Shown here one piece after another: positions 1 through 11,903 of a stretch of DNA of 64,000 bases; positions within the stretch are counted from its first letter, which is position 1, and every line of letters starts with the position of its first letter. The notes under the pieces are model-generated. The model did not search any database, was not told the DNA's origin, and saw nothing but the letters and a program-made list of their open reading frames with translations. The stretch covers positions 186,001-250,000 of the forward strand of contig JAUKTV010000021.1 of the NCBI GenBank assembly GCA_030549205.1, given 5' to 3'. Source of the stretch: Apiosordaria backusii (lineage: Eukaryota; Ascomycota; Sordariomycetes; Sordariales; Lasiosphaeriaceae). A program made the position numbers and the translations under genes.

Positions 1-3000
1 TGACATCGCAATCCCAAGTAATTACTTGACTCGACACATGTGGCCGCTTCACCGCTGGCGCTGGAACACATCCTTTCAGCTCGTTTCAGGGGAAGAAGAG
101 TCTGAGTGTATGTATCTTCAATGCTGACGGGTAGTGTCTGCGGTCAAATGACTTTTGTTTGAAGGGAGCCCAGATCGTATCGCCTGTCAAAGTGATTGCT
201 TTGAAGTCATCCGTGCCCAAAAGCCCAAAGGAGCCATCAGGGCGCCCGCATCTATTCTAATCAAAATAATCACATCAGAACGCGATCTGAAAGACCTTCC
301 ACGCCTTTTCGAGAAGCTCGAGCAACAGGAGAAGCAGAACAGTAATCTCTGCAAGATTCTCCGCCGAATTCGCCGCAACTGAGCGGAAAAGGGCATCTGT
401 CAAATGCACTGTGCCTTGCCCACCCACGAGCTTGACCTTGTACAAGTTTGCACCAAAAGTGTCCGAAAAGAAGCACAAGGGTGTTGCTGACGCTGTTGCC
501 CACGCTGGCGAGCAGATATCTTTGTCCTCAACAAAATAATATCCTCTGTCATGTCTTTCCGGGTCGCCAAGAAGTAGGAAGAGCCGGCAGACCTGAAATG
601 TGACTTGTGGTCAACTGGACGAGTCAAAAACAGGCAAGGAGATGGTGAGGTCCAAAGAGGATGTGGCGCATAGGCTGGCGACAGGTGGTGGTCAGAACGA
701 GTGCAAAACGCAGTCATTGGGTCGGCTCTGTGCTGTATACCCTCTCTTGAATCTCGAAAGGTAGGGCGCCCCCATTCTGCCCCAAACCTGACCGACCGTC
801 TCTTGTCGTGTGCTCGGCTACATAGAGCCCTCGACTCGCGGCCGCTTGGGTATGCTCAAAGCCCGCGGTGATGGCTTCTGTGAGCACCCGACGAGCCAAT
901 ACGGCAGCAACATCCTGCCCAACCTGGACAGTATGGTGCCCTAAATGGATGTGCAGAAATTGAACATCGCCCAATGAAGTTGATGGGGGGACATGAAAAG
1001 TGAGCCCATCACGGTAGTCTCAGCAAACTTTCCCTCCTATCGCTGTTCTCGACATGCCGCCCCGGCAGAGACTGGTGAGAAAGCCGCGCAAGCTAAGAGC
1101 GGTCTACACCGGTTTGCAATACTGTAAGATTGACCGGACAGACCGAGACAGCTCTGGCTATTCGGAAGACAACCAAAGTTCTCCATCGTCTGGTCACAGT
1201 CCCTTCGACAGACCCCTGCCAAACTCGGCCTCCGCAGCCTGTCAAAGACTGTACCAGGGTAGGGGGATATGTCAGGGACAGATAGATTGATGCCCAATGC
1301 CTGGCTGCAGTGTGTCCAGGCACATCAAGGCGAGATTAGAGATCGGGGTGTCTTGCAGGCCAATCTGCCAGCCGGAAGTAGCGAAGTTCAGCGGGCCAAG
1401 AGACCGTTGAGGCCTTGTCGGTGTAACCAAGCGAAGAGGAAAGGGGACCTCTCAAAAGCCTTTACACGCCGTTGTAAGACATCTACAGCTGTCACTGTCA
1501 CGGTTGTGCGCATCACGTCGGGGCATTTCAAAAAGAAGCCTGTACCCGCGCCGGATGTTGCCCGCAGACGCAAGGTGCCACGGCATCGCTGGTGTCCAGA
1601 GCCATAACGGCATCCCATTCGTCGCGCATGGGGAATGTTGATCCACATTGAAAAGCAGTGTCTGCGTGGAGGCACAGACAACTCCATAGCCTCATCTTTC
1701 CTCATAGAAGCCAGGACCCGCAGTCCAAGATCGATTGGAGCCTCTTGAAGCTAGAACAGGTGTCGATCTAGAGGCGGCCGGACACCGACATACCGAAGCG
1801 GAAACGACGCAGCTGCCGTGGAGTTCATCCTCGAGACCCGATCCAAACAATTCCCAGTATTGGTTTTGGGCAAGCTGGTGACTGCTGGACTTGGCCGCAG
1901 CAATCTAAACCAGCATGGGGGGGGGGGGGGGGCGGCAAGTGACAATCGACCAAACGTGGCTAGGGACGCACTGAGATATACAACATGTAACCGTCGTCTC
2001 GAGACTCGATGCTTTTGTGCCGGGTGGGCTCCAAAACCAATCTGTAAAAAAGAGCCGATGGGCAGCCTTGAATTCCTTGAGTCCCTTGAGCGCATGGGCT
2101 TTGCAGAGAGCACACAAAGGCGGGATGTCGGTGGTGGTCGTACTGGTTCTCGCTTGTCGCAGCCGCAAGTCGGACCAGAATATGTAGACGAGCAAGGAAC
2201 TGGCAGGAAATCAAGCGGAGAAAAGAGACGTGTACGATTCCGGATTCCGCCAAAGTGCTGAGAATCTGAGCAAACAACTCAGGAGCTGGGGCCACTGAGT
2301 GGGAAATTCATCTGCACCATTTGCTGGATGCCGAAGTCTCAGATTTGGTGGTGCATCCATGGTAGGCAAGTCTTCCCCGTCTTTACCTCAGGGTTTTTTG
2401 GCCACCCCTTCCGTCGCCGCCTTTGGGTCTACCGCTGCCCGAAGGTACGGATCACGCAGGCTGGAACCAAGATGTCGTTCGTTCTTGTGGCTTGTGGGTG
2501 AAAGGAAGTGTAAAATGATTGGTCCATTATTAGAAGTCCTTGTCAGCTGTCAGACACTTGGGACGCTCATGCCTTGGCGAACGTGGGGCTGCTGGTTTTT
2601 CTTGTTTTTGTTGCCTCAGGCACCCACTTGTCCTGCCCCACTTCAACAGGATGTCGCGTCTCGTTCGCGTATGCGGTGCCTGAACGGGACCCAGTGGAAG
2701 GAAAACTCGGCCGACGAAATATCGAACACAACCACACCCACTGAGACCACGCACAACGACGACTTTGTTTACCTGCGGCCGGCTACACACTCGCCACAAC
2801 AATATCGCTCTTTTGGCGACGCGACCCCTCCATTCCTTTCATTTGCCAACTCCCCTCTTCGACTCGACGACAAACGCTGGGCGATTTGATCAAGGCCTGT
2901 TCCCCAATCTTTTTTGCCATTGTTGCGTCGTGCCATCGCGACTTCCTTTTTTTCCGACCTTTTCCCCACCTTCTGAGTTTTGCATGTACCAAAGGACCAA

Positions 3001-3108
3001 GCCTTTGTTTTCCATCTGCCGCACCTTTTCACAGATTGGGTCCCTGAATTACAATCGAGACTTTGCGACGCGCGCGCTGAGGGACGCGGTTCCTAAGCCA
3101 TTGCCAGC
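1..3108. other. Intergenic region upstream of topoisomerase II, no gene recognised
   Basis: About 3.1 kb with no open frame that resembles a known protein. Several overlapping frames of 60-200 codons exist on both strands, but most begin at non-ATG codons and none shows domain-like composition. The last few hundred bases before 3109 are pyrimidine-rich and probably hold the promoter and 5' leader of the topoisomerase II gene. A 16-G homopolymer lies at 1917-1932. I see no RNA gene here. Confidence 0.6.
1917..1932. repeat. Poly-G homopolymer run of 16
   Basis: An uninterrupted run of sixteen G on the + strand in the intergenic region upstream of the topoisomerase II gene. Runs like this are length-unstable and prone to sequencing error, so the exact count is uncertain. 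Confidence 0.9.
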
Positions 3109-6100
3109 ATGGATTCCGACGTGGAGTCGGTCTTTGACGACATCCAGAGCGAGTCGGATGGATACTCGCCAGAGGTGGTACGTATGTTTCGTGGCGCCCT
3201 TCCCCTCTGTATATGATCGAGTTTTTTTGCAGGCTGTTGCCTAGTCGCCCAGTGGTTACTTCCCAGGCAGCGAAAGTCAACACAACCATGCCTAATACCT
3301 CGCTCTCCACGATTCAAAGGGCGAGCTTCCAATCATAAGCTAACAAGATCAACTACAGAGCACAAAAGCTAAGGCTGCTCCAAAAAAGGCGCCTGCTGCG
3401 AAAGCTGCCAAGATGGTCCAAACGAAGCTCACCGTCGGCAAGGCGAAAGCGGCGCCCAAGAAGAGGACGAAGCCAGACAGCGATGATGATGACGATAGCG
3501 TTCTCTCCAGCACTCCTCCGATGGCTAAGAAACAGAAGAAGGCACCCGCGAAGAAGTCGAGTGGAAAGCCACTGGCTGAGATCGAGAACGACAGCATGCT
3601 GATCGATGACGAGCCAGCCGCGCCAGCTGCTTCGAAGTCCTCCAAGTCCGCTACCGAAACCTACCAGAAGCTCACTCAGCTCGAACACATTATCAAGCGT
3701 CCCGACACCTATATCGGTTCCGTCGAACGCACTGATCAGAAGATGTGGGTCTTCAACAAGAACGAAAAGTTGATGGAAAATCGAACTGTGTCCTTTGTCC
3801 CTGGTCTCTACAAGATCTTCGACGAAATTCTCGTCAACGCCGCGGACAACAGCCAGCGTGATTCCACCATGACGTTTCTCAAGGTCACGGTGGATCGCGA
3901 GACGGGAGAGATTTCAGTGGAGAACAACGGCAAGGGCATTCCGGTTGAGATGCATCAAAAGGAGGGGTGCTACATTCCCGAACTCATTTTTGGTCACCTG
4001 CTCACTGGTTCGAACTACGATGATGATGAGAAGAAGACAGTTGGTGGCCGCAACGGTTACGGTGCGAAGCTCACCAACATTTTCAGCTTGAAGTTCACCC
4101 TTGAGTGCCAGGACAGCGTCAACGGCAAACGGTACAAGCAGACCTGGACCAACAACATGTCCAAGATGGAAAAGCCCAAGATCACGGCCAACAAGACCAA
4201 CGATTTCGTCAGAGTGACCTTCCTTCCGGACTACAAGAGGTTCGGCATGGAAAATGGCATCGATGATGATTTGGAGGCCCTCATGTATCGCCGTGTGTAC
4301 GACATGGCCGGAACCATGTCTAGTGTCAAAGTTTGGCTAAACGGAGAGCACCTCAAGATCAACAAGTTCAAGGGTTACTGCGGGCTCTACGCTAAAGCCA
4401 TCGCAGCAGAGCGGGGTGATGTCGTCCCTGATGGAGAAAAGCCTACTCCAGCCAACGTTGAGTATGAGGAAGTGAGAGACAAGGGCAGAACATGGCAAGT
4501 CGGGTTCACCGTGTCGGACGGTTCGTTCCAGCAAGTATCCTTCGTCAACAATATCGCCACAACGTCAGGTGGGACACACGTCAATTATATTGCCGATCAA
4601 ATCACGGATGCCCTCTTGAAGGAACTCAACAAGAAGAAGAAGGGCCATGGTCTCAAACCAGCCAACTTCCGAAACTACATCTTCATCTTCATCAACTGTT
4701 TGGTTGACAACCCGGCGTTCACTTCCCAGACCAAGGAGCAACTCACGACCAAACTCAGTGCCTTTGGCAGCAAGTGTATCCTGAGTGATGCATTCCTCAA
4801 GAAGGTGCAAAAGTCGGACGTTATCAACAACATCATGGAGTTTGCCGAGAGGAAGGCGGACAAGATGCTGGCCAAATCTGACGGCAATAAGCGCTCTCGT
4901 GTGAGCAATGAGAAGCTTGTTGATGCTAACTTGGCGGGCACAAAGCGTGGTCACGAGTGTACCCTCATCCTGACGGAAGGTGACTCAGCCAGAGCTCTGG
5001 CTGTTGCCGGTCGTGCAGTGCTGGACCCGGATCGTATCGGTGTCTTTCCTCTTCGTGGTAAGATGCTCAACGTGCGTGACGCTTCGCTTGAGCAGATTAT
5101 GAAGAACAAGGAAATCGAGAACATCAAGAAATTCTTGGGCTTGAAGCACAAGGCGGTGTACACGGATACCAAAGGCCTGCGATACGGCCATCTGATGATC
5201 ATGGCCGATCAGGATTTGGACGGCAGTCATATCAAGGGCTTGCTCATCAACTTCCTCGAAGTCCAATTTCCTTCCCTGTTGCGCATCCCCAACTTCTTTC
5301 AGCAGTTCATTACTCCTGTCGTCAAGGTGTGGCAAGGCTCGAATCCAAAGAAGCCCCAACGACCCAAGTCCTTCTTCAACCTCGTCGAGTACGAGCAGTG
5401 GAAAGAGCACAACAAGGCTGAACTCCGAAAGTGGAAGTACAAGTACTTGAAGGGATTGGGTAGTTCTTCAAACGAAGACGCCCAAGTCTACTTCACTGAC
5501 CTGGATCGCCATCTCAAGGAATTTGAGACCATCAAGCCAGAAGAATCGCAGATGCTCGACATGATCTTCTCCAAGAAGAAAGCTGACGCTCGCAAGGAGT
5601 GGTTGGGCAACTTTGTTCCAGGAACCTTCCTTGACTCCACGGCGCAGAGGATCAGCTACTCTCAATTCCTTCAGAACGAGTTCATTCTGTTCAGTATGGC
5701 CGACAACATTCGATCTATTCCGTCCATGATCGACGGTCTGAAGCCCGGTCAGCGCAAGGTCATCTACTCCGCATTCAAGCGAAACCTTGTCAACGATCAA
5801 AAGGTCGTGGAACTTGCCGGTTACATTTCCGAACAAGCCGCCTACCACCACGGTGAACAATCTCTGCAGCAAACGATTATTGGTCTTGCCCAGACATTCG
5901 TCGGTTCGAACAACGTCAACTGCTTGGAACCTAGCGGTAACTTTGGTTCTCGTCTCTCTGGAGGAAAGGATTCTGCGAGCGCTCGTTATATTCACACGAG
6001 ACTGTCCCCGTTCGCGCGCCGCGTCTTCTCAAAGCTTGACGAGCCGAACCTGGAATATCAGTTTGATGATGGAAACATGATCGAGCCCAAGGTGTATGCT

Positions 6101-8581
6101 CCAGTCATCCCAATGGTCTTGGTCAATGGTGCCGATGGTATCGGTACGGGTTGGAGCACATCGATTCCCAACTACCACCCCATGCACATTGTGGAGAATT
6201 TGAGGCGCCGAATGGGAAGGCTCGAGCCCGATGACACTGAGGAGAAGCCTTTTGTCCCCATGGCACCGTGGTGGCGTGGTTGGAAGGGTACTCCAGAACA
6301 GGAAGGGCCCAACAAATGGCGGTTCAATGGCATTATCAGGCAGGATGAACAGAATCCCAACGAAATCCACGTCACTGAATTGCCAATTCGTATGTGGACC
6401 GACGATTTCAAGGCCAAGCTCGAGGACATCATTGGCAACGACAAGACGCCCACCTTTATCAAGGACTACAAGGAATTCAATGACCACAAGACCGTCCACT
6501 TCATCATCGACATGGATGAGAAACACCGAGAGGCCGCGATCAGGGAAGGCTTGTTGGAGAAGTTCAAGCTCACCACTACCGTCTCGACAACTAATCTGGT
6601 GGCCTTTGATACGCAGGGCAAGATCAAGAAGTACGAGAATGTGGAAGAAATCATGGAGGAATACTATCACTACCGCCTGAAGATGTACGAGGAGCGGAAG
6701 AAGCATTGGCTCAAGGTTTACCACGCCGATTACCGCAAGCTCAAGAATCAGTACCGTTTCATCTCGGAGATCATTGACAGCAAGCTCGTGGTCAACCGGA
6801 AGAAGAAGGCGGTCCTGGTGCAGGAGCTTCGTGATCGCGACTACGAAGCATTCCCTCCCAAGGATGACAAGAGGGTCAAGTCTCCCGATGAGGAACTGGG
6901 CGCTGAGGAGGCGGAAGATGATGATACCAATGGAGGTGCACGTGACTACGATTACCTGCTGTCAATGCCCGTCTGGTCTTTCACTAGCGAGCGTCTTGAG
7001 AGGCTCAAGAGCCAAATTGCGGCAAAGAAGGCGGAGCATGATGAACTCCAGGCTCTAAGCGAGAAAGACCTTTGGGTCAGGGATCTGGACGCTTTCCAAG
7101 AGGAATGGGAAACGCAGTTGAAGCTTGACGACGAGATCACCACCGGCATTCGCAGAATGGGCCGCCGTAAGTCGGATAAGCTCGGTGTAGGCAAGGGAAC
7201 TTCTCGTCGTCGAAAGGATGATGACGAATACGCACCGGAGAAAAAGTCGAGGGCCAAGGCCGTCAAGGCCGCCCCTATCAAGACGGAGAAAACACAGCAA
7301 CGGTTCGCTGATGCCTTCCAGGCAAAGGTCAAGCCGAAGCCTATCGCCGACAAAGAGTCACCGGATGATGACGGGGGTGGTGGGATCTCAGACGACGATT
7401 TTGCTCTCCTCGGCAAGAAGGCGATGGTGATCAACAGCAAACCCAAGCAGGAGTCGGAACCTCCCGAGGCAGCCGACGGTCGAAGCAAGCGCGCCGCTGC
7501 TACAAAGTCCAAGTATGTCATATCAGATGACTCGGATGAGGACTTTATGGATTTGGGCAAACCTTCAGTAAAGGGAGACGTCGACATGGCTTCAGCATCT
7601 GCAGATGAGGTAGTGGGGAAGCCCCCAGCTAAGCGCGCAGCTCCAACCAAGGCGAAACCAACGTACAAGTTCAGTGATGATGAAACGGAGGAAGAAGTTG
7701 AAGAGAAGCCGCCCACCAAGCGTGCGGCCGCAGCCAAGGCAAAGACGTCGTATAAGCTCAGTGATGATGAGTCGGAGGATGAGGTTGATGCCAAACCGCC
7801 GGCCAAGCGCGCAACCGCAGCCAAGGCCAAGCCGGTGTACAAGCTCAGTGATGATTCGGATAGTGACGACAGCCTGAAGCTTGGTGATGTCGGTGCTATG
7901 GTCAAGGGCATAGGAGCCCCAGCTTCGAGCAGCAGCGGTGGCAGGCTTAGTCTATTTGCCATGTCCCATTCCGGGGCGGGGGATACATCGGTTCTTCCCA
8001 AGATGAAGTCCAAGTCATCCAAGCCCAGCCTCGACATCGATGACCACGACGACACCAACTACGAGGCGCTCGCCAGGTCATCTCCCCTCAAGACCAAGGA
8101 CGATAACTTGGACGATTTCTTGTCAGACGATGACCTTCCTTCCGCCAAACCTGCTCCCAAGGCAGCGTCCAAGGCCAAGGCTCCTTTGAGTGTCGTTCCA
8201 GCACCGGCCAAGAAGCGTGGCCGTCCTGCCGGAACCAAGAACAACAAAGACAAGGAAGAGGGGTCTGCTCCCAAAACCAAAGCTGCTGCTACTAAGACCG
8301 CCAAAACAGCCGCTGCCAAACCCAAGGCATCAAATCTCTCACCGGCTGCCAAGGCATATGCTTCCAAAAAGGCCAAGGCTCAAAAGGCTTTGAGTGACGA
8401 TGAAGACGAGGATGAGTTGATGGAAGATGCGCCCGCTAGCCCTCCTGCGGCCAAGCCCAAGGCTAGACCCGGTCGCGCTGCCGCTGTCAAGAAGAAGCCG
8501 ATTGTGATTGACAGCGACGAAGATGACTCGATGGGTGGCGGCGGGGATGATGAAAGCGATGATTTCGCCATGAGCGAGTAG
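3109..8581 (+). CDS. TOP2: DNA topoisomerase II (type IIA, ATP-dependent)
   Basis: Passes one DNA duplex through a double-strand break in another to relax and decatenate chromosomes; nuclear and essential. I place the start at 3109 in a first exon 3109-3177, followed by a 181-nt intron (donor GTACGT at 3178, branch GCTAAC, acceptor ending 3358) and exon 3359-8581, giving about 1763 residues. The GHKL ATPase part shows NAADN near residue 183 and GRNGYGAKL; TOPRIM shows EGDSA near 563 and DQDLDG near 640; the DNA-cleaving tyrosine lies in ARYIHT near 900. The family-typical catalytic core is followed by a long charged C-terminal tail from about residue 1250, rich in acidic Ser/Asp patches and KPPAKR-type basic motifs. 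It is larger than yeast Top2 (1428 residues) because of this tail and an N-terminal extension. Identification is very secure; the first exon is inferred. Confidence 0.97.
7619..7875 (+). repeat. Tandem 87-bp (29-residue) repeats in the TOP2 C-terminal tail
   Basis: Three consecutive imperfect units, each starting KPP(A/T)KRA, running through KAK and YK(F/L)SDD, and ending in an acidic stretch. The period is 29 residues. Each unit pairs a basic NLS-like segment with an SDDE/SDDS acidic motif resembling a casein-kinase-2 site. The third unit is shortened at its acidic end. Confidence 0.85.
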
Positions 8582-9176
8582 ATTTGATGAAGATGGAGGG
8601 GAAAAAAAACTCCCTCTTTAGCTTTCTTGTTCATAATTGGATCACATCGTTCGGAATGGTAGGGGGATGAATGTCTACTTGATTCCCTAGTGTGTGGCAA
8701 GCATAGGAGGTGATGAGGAGTTGATGGATGTGATGTTGTGTGGTGTCGGTTTTCTTTTGTTATCTGTAGCATATGTTGTCGGTCTACTATGGTGTGTATG
8801 TGTACTAGTAACATGTCATTTGGTTGAACGCACGATCGCAGTCATGGTGTTCAGTGTATTATTGTATGTATCCACTCAGTCGTGAAACAGACGAACTGAT
8901 CAATATCGATCAGTCTGAGAGGCACAAGTCGCCAAGATTTTGCTCCCCGCACCTCCCCTTGTTTGCCCCAATCAGGAAACAGTGACGTCGAACGAGCAGC
9001 CCGTTTGGGTGAGCTTCACTGCGCCTCCCTCTCACATCTGTGTACCCAACAGCTTCTCAAGACGACCAACGCAACATAAACGACAATAACAACACCTAGC
9101 GGTTTTCCCCAGAACCTCATCACTTCACAGCAAAGGATATATTAATTTACCAGCACATAAAGATCACGGTCAAACG
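8582..9176. other. Intergenic region between TOP2 and the MscL-type gene
   Basis: About 600 bp holding the 3' end of TOP2 and the promoter/leader of the downstream channel gene. No coding or RNA feature recognised. Confidence 0.6.
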
Positions 9177-9849
9177 ATGCCGCGCCTCACCACCGAAGGA
9201 ACCTACACCGACAGCCCCCCACCAGGCCACAGCACCTCATACGACCCAGACGACGATGACGACCTCCTGGACCAAGGACGCGCCAAAGCCCGCCGCTTCC
9301 TCAACGGCTTCATTGACTTTGCGTTTCAGGGGAACGTGCTCGAGATAGCCTTTGGTCTGATCATCGCGTCCATGTTCACCGCCCTCGTCACGTCGCTCAT
9401 GACGGACATACTCCTCCCGCCAATCTCGGTGCTGCTGCCGCTGAACAAGAACCTCGAGGAGAAGTTTGCCGTGCTGAAAAAGGGGCCGAACTTTGAAGGG
9501 GAGAAGGGGTACAACACGCTGAAGCAGGCGCAGGAGGACGGGGCGGTGGTGATGGCGTACGGTTTTTTTCTGAATCGGTTGATCAACTTTGTCGGGGTGG
9601 GGTTGTCGCTGTATGGGATGGCGGCGACGTATCAGTATTTTTCGAAGGACCCGATTATTAAGCGTACTGTTAAGTGCAGGTATTGTAGGAAGAGTATTAA
9701 TGAGAAGGTGAGTCTGAATGCGTATTTTAGGGTTTCGCGTGGGGGATGACATGATGGGATGTGGAAGGCTGATGAGAGGAATGAAACAGGCTGCGAGGTG
9801 TATCAACTGTACTAGTTGGCAGGATGGGAGGGAGGACCGGTTGTTTTAG
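9177..9849 (+). CDS. MscL-type mechanosensitive channel with C-terminal CxxC zinc-ribbon-like tail
   Basis: Predicted large-conductance mechanosensitive channel that opens under membrane tension to release osmolytes. Exon 1 is 9177-9707, intron 9708-9789 (donor GTGAGT, acceptor ACAG) and exon 2 9790-9849, about 196 residues. The first membrane segment (about 52-80) carries the family pattern with QGN, LIIASMF and DILLPP; the second spans about 122-150. An acidic N-terminal segment (DPDDDDD) precedes it. After the second helix a CRYC pair (167/170) and, across the splice junction, a CINC pair (181/184) form a CX2C-x10-CX2C pattern like a small zinc ribbon; reading through the intron instead would lose the second pair, which supports the splice. 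Bacterial MscL is about 136 residues and has no such tail. Membrane location (plasma, ER or mitochondrial) is not evident. Confidence 0.9.
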
Positions 9850-10180
9850 AGGGGCTGAAGGTCGGTGTTTGTTGTCTGTCCTAGGAGTTATCTGTCATGA
9901 GAGTTGTCTGGAGGCTACATCGGGTTGGACTGGTCATGAGATTGGGTACCTATGCACACTGAAAGTGATGTGGTGGCATTGTTGTTTTCGTCCTTGGAGC
10001 ATAGCATAAGAGGGAGGTGGTAATGTGGTCGTTTTTCATTCTTGAAGCATAGCATAGCAGGCAAGGGGTAGCCGTCTTTGTATTAATTGGCAGTAATGTT
10101 TACAGGTATCCTCATTTTTATACAACCAGAGCCATCATGAACGCCTCAACAAAAAGATCCATGTCTCCATGAACAACACC
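9850..10180. other. Intergenic region between convergent genes
   Basis: About 330 bp between the 3' ends of the MscL-type gene (+) and the GPI-type gene (-). It should contain both 3' UTRs; nothing else recognised. Confidence 0.6.
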
Positions 10181-10851
10181 CTAGATGAGCATGGCACCCG
10201 CACCGACGAGAGCAGCACCGATCATGATGGCATTCTGAGTGATCTGAGGGACACCGGCTGTGCTGGTGCTGGTGGAGCCAGCAGCATCCTCGGTCTGGGT
10301 GGTCGTTCCAGTCTCGGCTGGGCCAGTGCCAGAGGTGGTGACGGTGGCGGTCTCGACATCCAACTTCTCCAGGCCGGCCGTGATGGTGACGGCCTGAATA
10401 TCCACAGTGTAGTTCGGCGCGACGTTGTCGAAAAGGGCAGTCCCAGCAGGGCTGATGACAGAACCAGCGCACCTGGCTTCCGAGCCAACGAGGTCACACC
10501 CATACCGTTGTGTGCTGGTTATGGTATTAGCAAGTGTTGAATGTGAGTGATGGAGAACAGAAGAACATACACCGAGTCTCCAGCTATGTCGATCGAGAAT
10601 GTTTTCGGGCCCTGAACAATAGTCAAACCCGTGCCGAGACCGCAATCGTTAGAATCAGCATCGGGAGGGCACGCGAGCGAATAGGTTGCCGCCGTGGGCT
10701 GAGCCGTGATGACAGACGCCCAGATCGTCTGCTTGTCAAAACCAGGGAGGAAAAGGCTGGTGACTGAGGTGGTTGCCGCCCCGACATCCTGAGCCGATGC
10801 CATTATGGCGCTGAGGCCAGCAGTGATCAACAGGGAAGATACGCTAACCAT
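10181..10851 (-). CDS. Small secreted GPI-anchor-type protein (paralogue A)
   Basis: Unknown function, predicted cell surface. Exon 1 is 10851-10571, intron 10570-10515 (donor GTATGT, acceptor CCAG) and exon 2 10514-10181, about 204 residues. The start at 10851 is chosen because it begins directly at a signal peptide (MVSVSSLLITAGLS, then a short-side-chain cleavage region ending ASAQ). The mature part has two cysteine pairs (CPPDADSNDC and CDLVGSEARC, each CX8C), then a Ser/Thr/Gly-rich stretch and a hydrophobic C-terminus (AIMIGAALVGAGAMLI) typical of a GPI signal. It resembles the divergent gene at 11904-12676 in order of parts: an F/Y-x-PG-F/Y motif after the signal peptide, two Cys pairs, low-complexity stalk, hydrophobic tail. 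Family and role are not recognised. Confidence 0.8.
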
Positions 10852-11903
10852 AGTGACAAAAAGATGCGGGCGAAACAAGACAAGAAAAAGACGCGTAAAA
10901 ACGAAGGCGAAAAGAGGGACTATCAAGAATATTATACTGAGAACCTCCTACATCCACATCTTCTAGGCAACCTACCGCGTATTTGGTAGTATTATAACAA
11001 AGCGCGCGCCCTGGATGTGCAATTACCAAAATCGTCCGGGTTTCGGGCAACCCTTTTTGACGAAAATCACCAACGACACCTGATCCCTGTATGACTTCAT
11101 GCCAACCCTGGTGACGACGGGCCATTTGTTAGGTATCGCGGTAGAGATTCCCGTAACGGAAGGAGGAAGCCTAACAAAAAGCAATCCATCCCGCCTTCGG
11201 ATAGGCTACGTAAACTGATTGACGGCGCATCCTGTGTTTAAAACAGAAGGAGTTGCCTGAACAGCAAAGATCGACGAGAAAAAACTAACCTTAGTTTTAC
11301 AGCGCCGCTTGCCTTAGTATGACAGCCACGGATAGGGAGATTCAATGCATAGATCAGATCGACAGACACTCGGACGAAGCTTCAGGGAGGAGCAGGCCGT
11401 CTTTTGGCTCGGCGTACTGATGAATCGGTGTCGGAGCTGGCCTGACACCGACAGCTGCCGTGACACCCGGCCAGGCGTCCATGGAACCCACCCATTCCCG
11501 GCACTTGCCAGCAAGCCACGCACTTTGCAGAAGCCCATGTCGTCCCCCAACAGATACGCGACTCCAATGCATGTGCGCTCGTTTTTAACAGGTAGAAAAG
11601 ACACAACCCGACAAGTTGCATCGTGATATGCGGCTTGGCGACTTTGTCTGGACAACACGAACGATTTCAGATCCATGTCTTGGCGAAGCCCCCCTCGCCA
11701 AGAACGCCGCCAACGCCAAGAACGCGATTCCCATCGGACAAAACAGCGCAAGGTCTGCGCATGACCGTCCTGCCCTTCTAGATCGAGTTGTGACAATCCC
11801 ATCTTTTCTCTTCCTGTAAACTCTTCTTTCTCTCTGAATACCCCTGGTGTTGCAATGGCTCCCGAATTGAAAGCGTAACCGCCCTGCTACACCTCGCAAC
11901 ATC
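10852..11903. other. Shared upstream region of two divergent GPI-type genes
   Basis: About 1.05 kb between divergent starts at 10851 (-) and 11904 (+). It probably carries both promoters. Open frames at 11314-11802 on both strands overlap one another and lack domain-like features, so I do not call them genes. Confidence 0.55.

Noticed and set aside
2299..2889. 196-codon frame upstream of TOP2
   Set aside because: Starts at GTG, has no signal, domain or conserved-looking segment, and probably overlaps the TOP2 promoter.
6952..8058. 368-codon frame antisense to topoisomerase II
   Set aside because: Ser/Leu-rich mirror of the Lys/Asp-rich TOP2 tail; a composition artefact.
11314..11802. Overlapping frames between the two GPI-type genes
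   Set aside because: Similar-length frames on both strands with no protein features; treated as promoter region.
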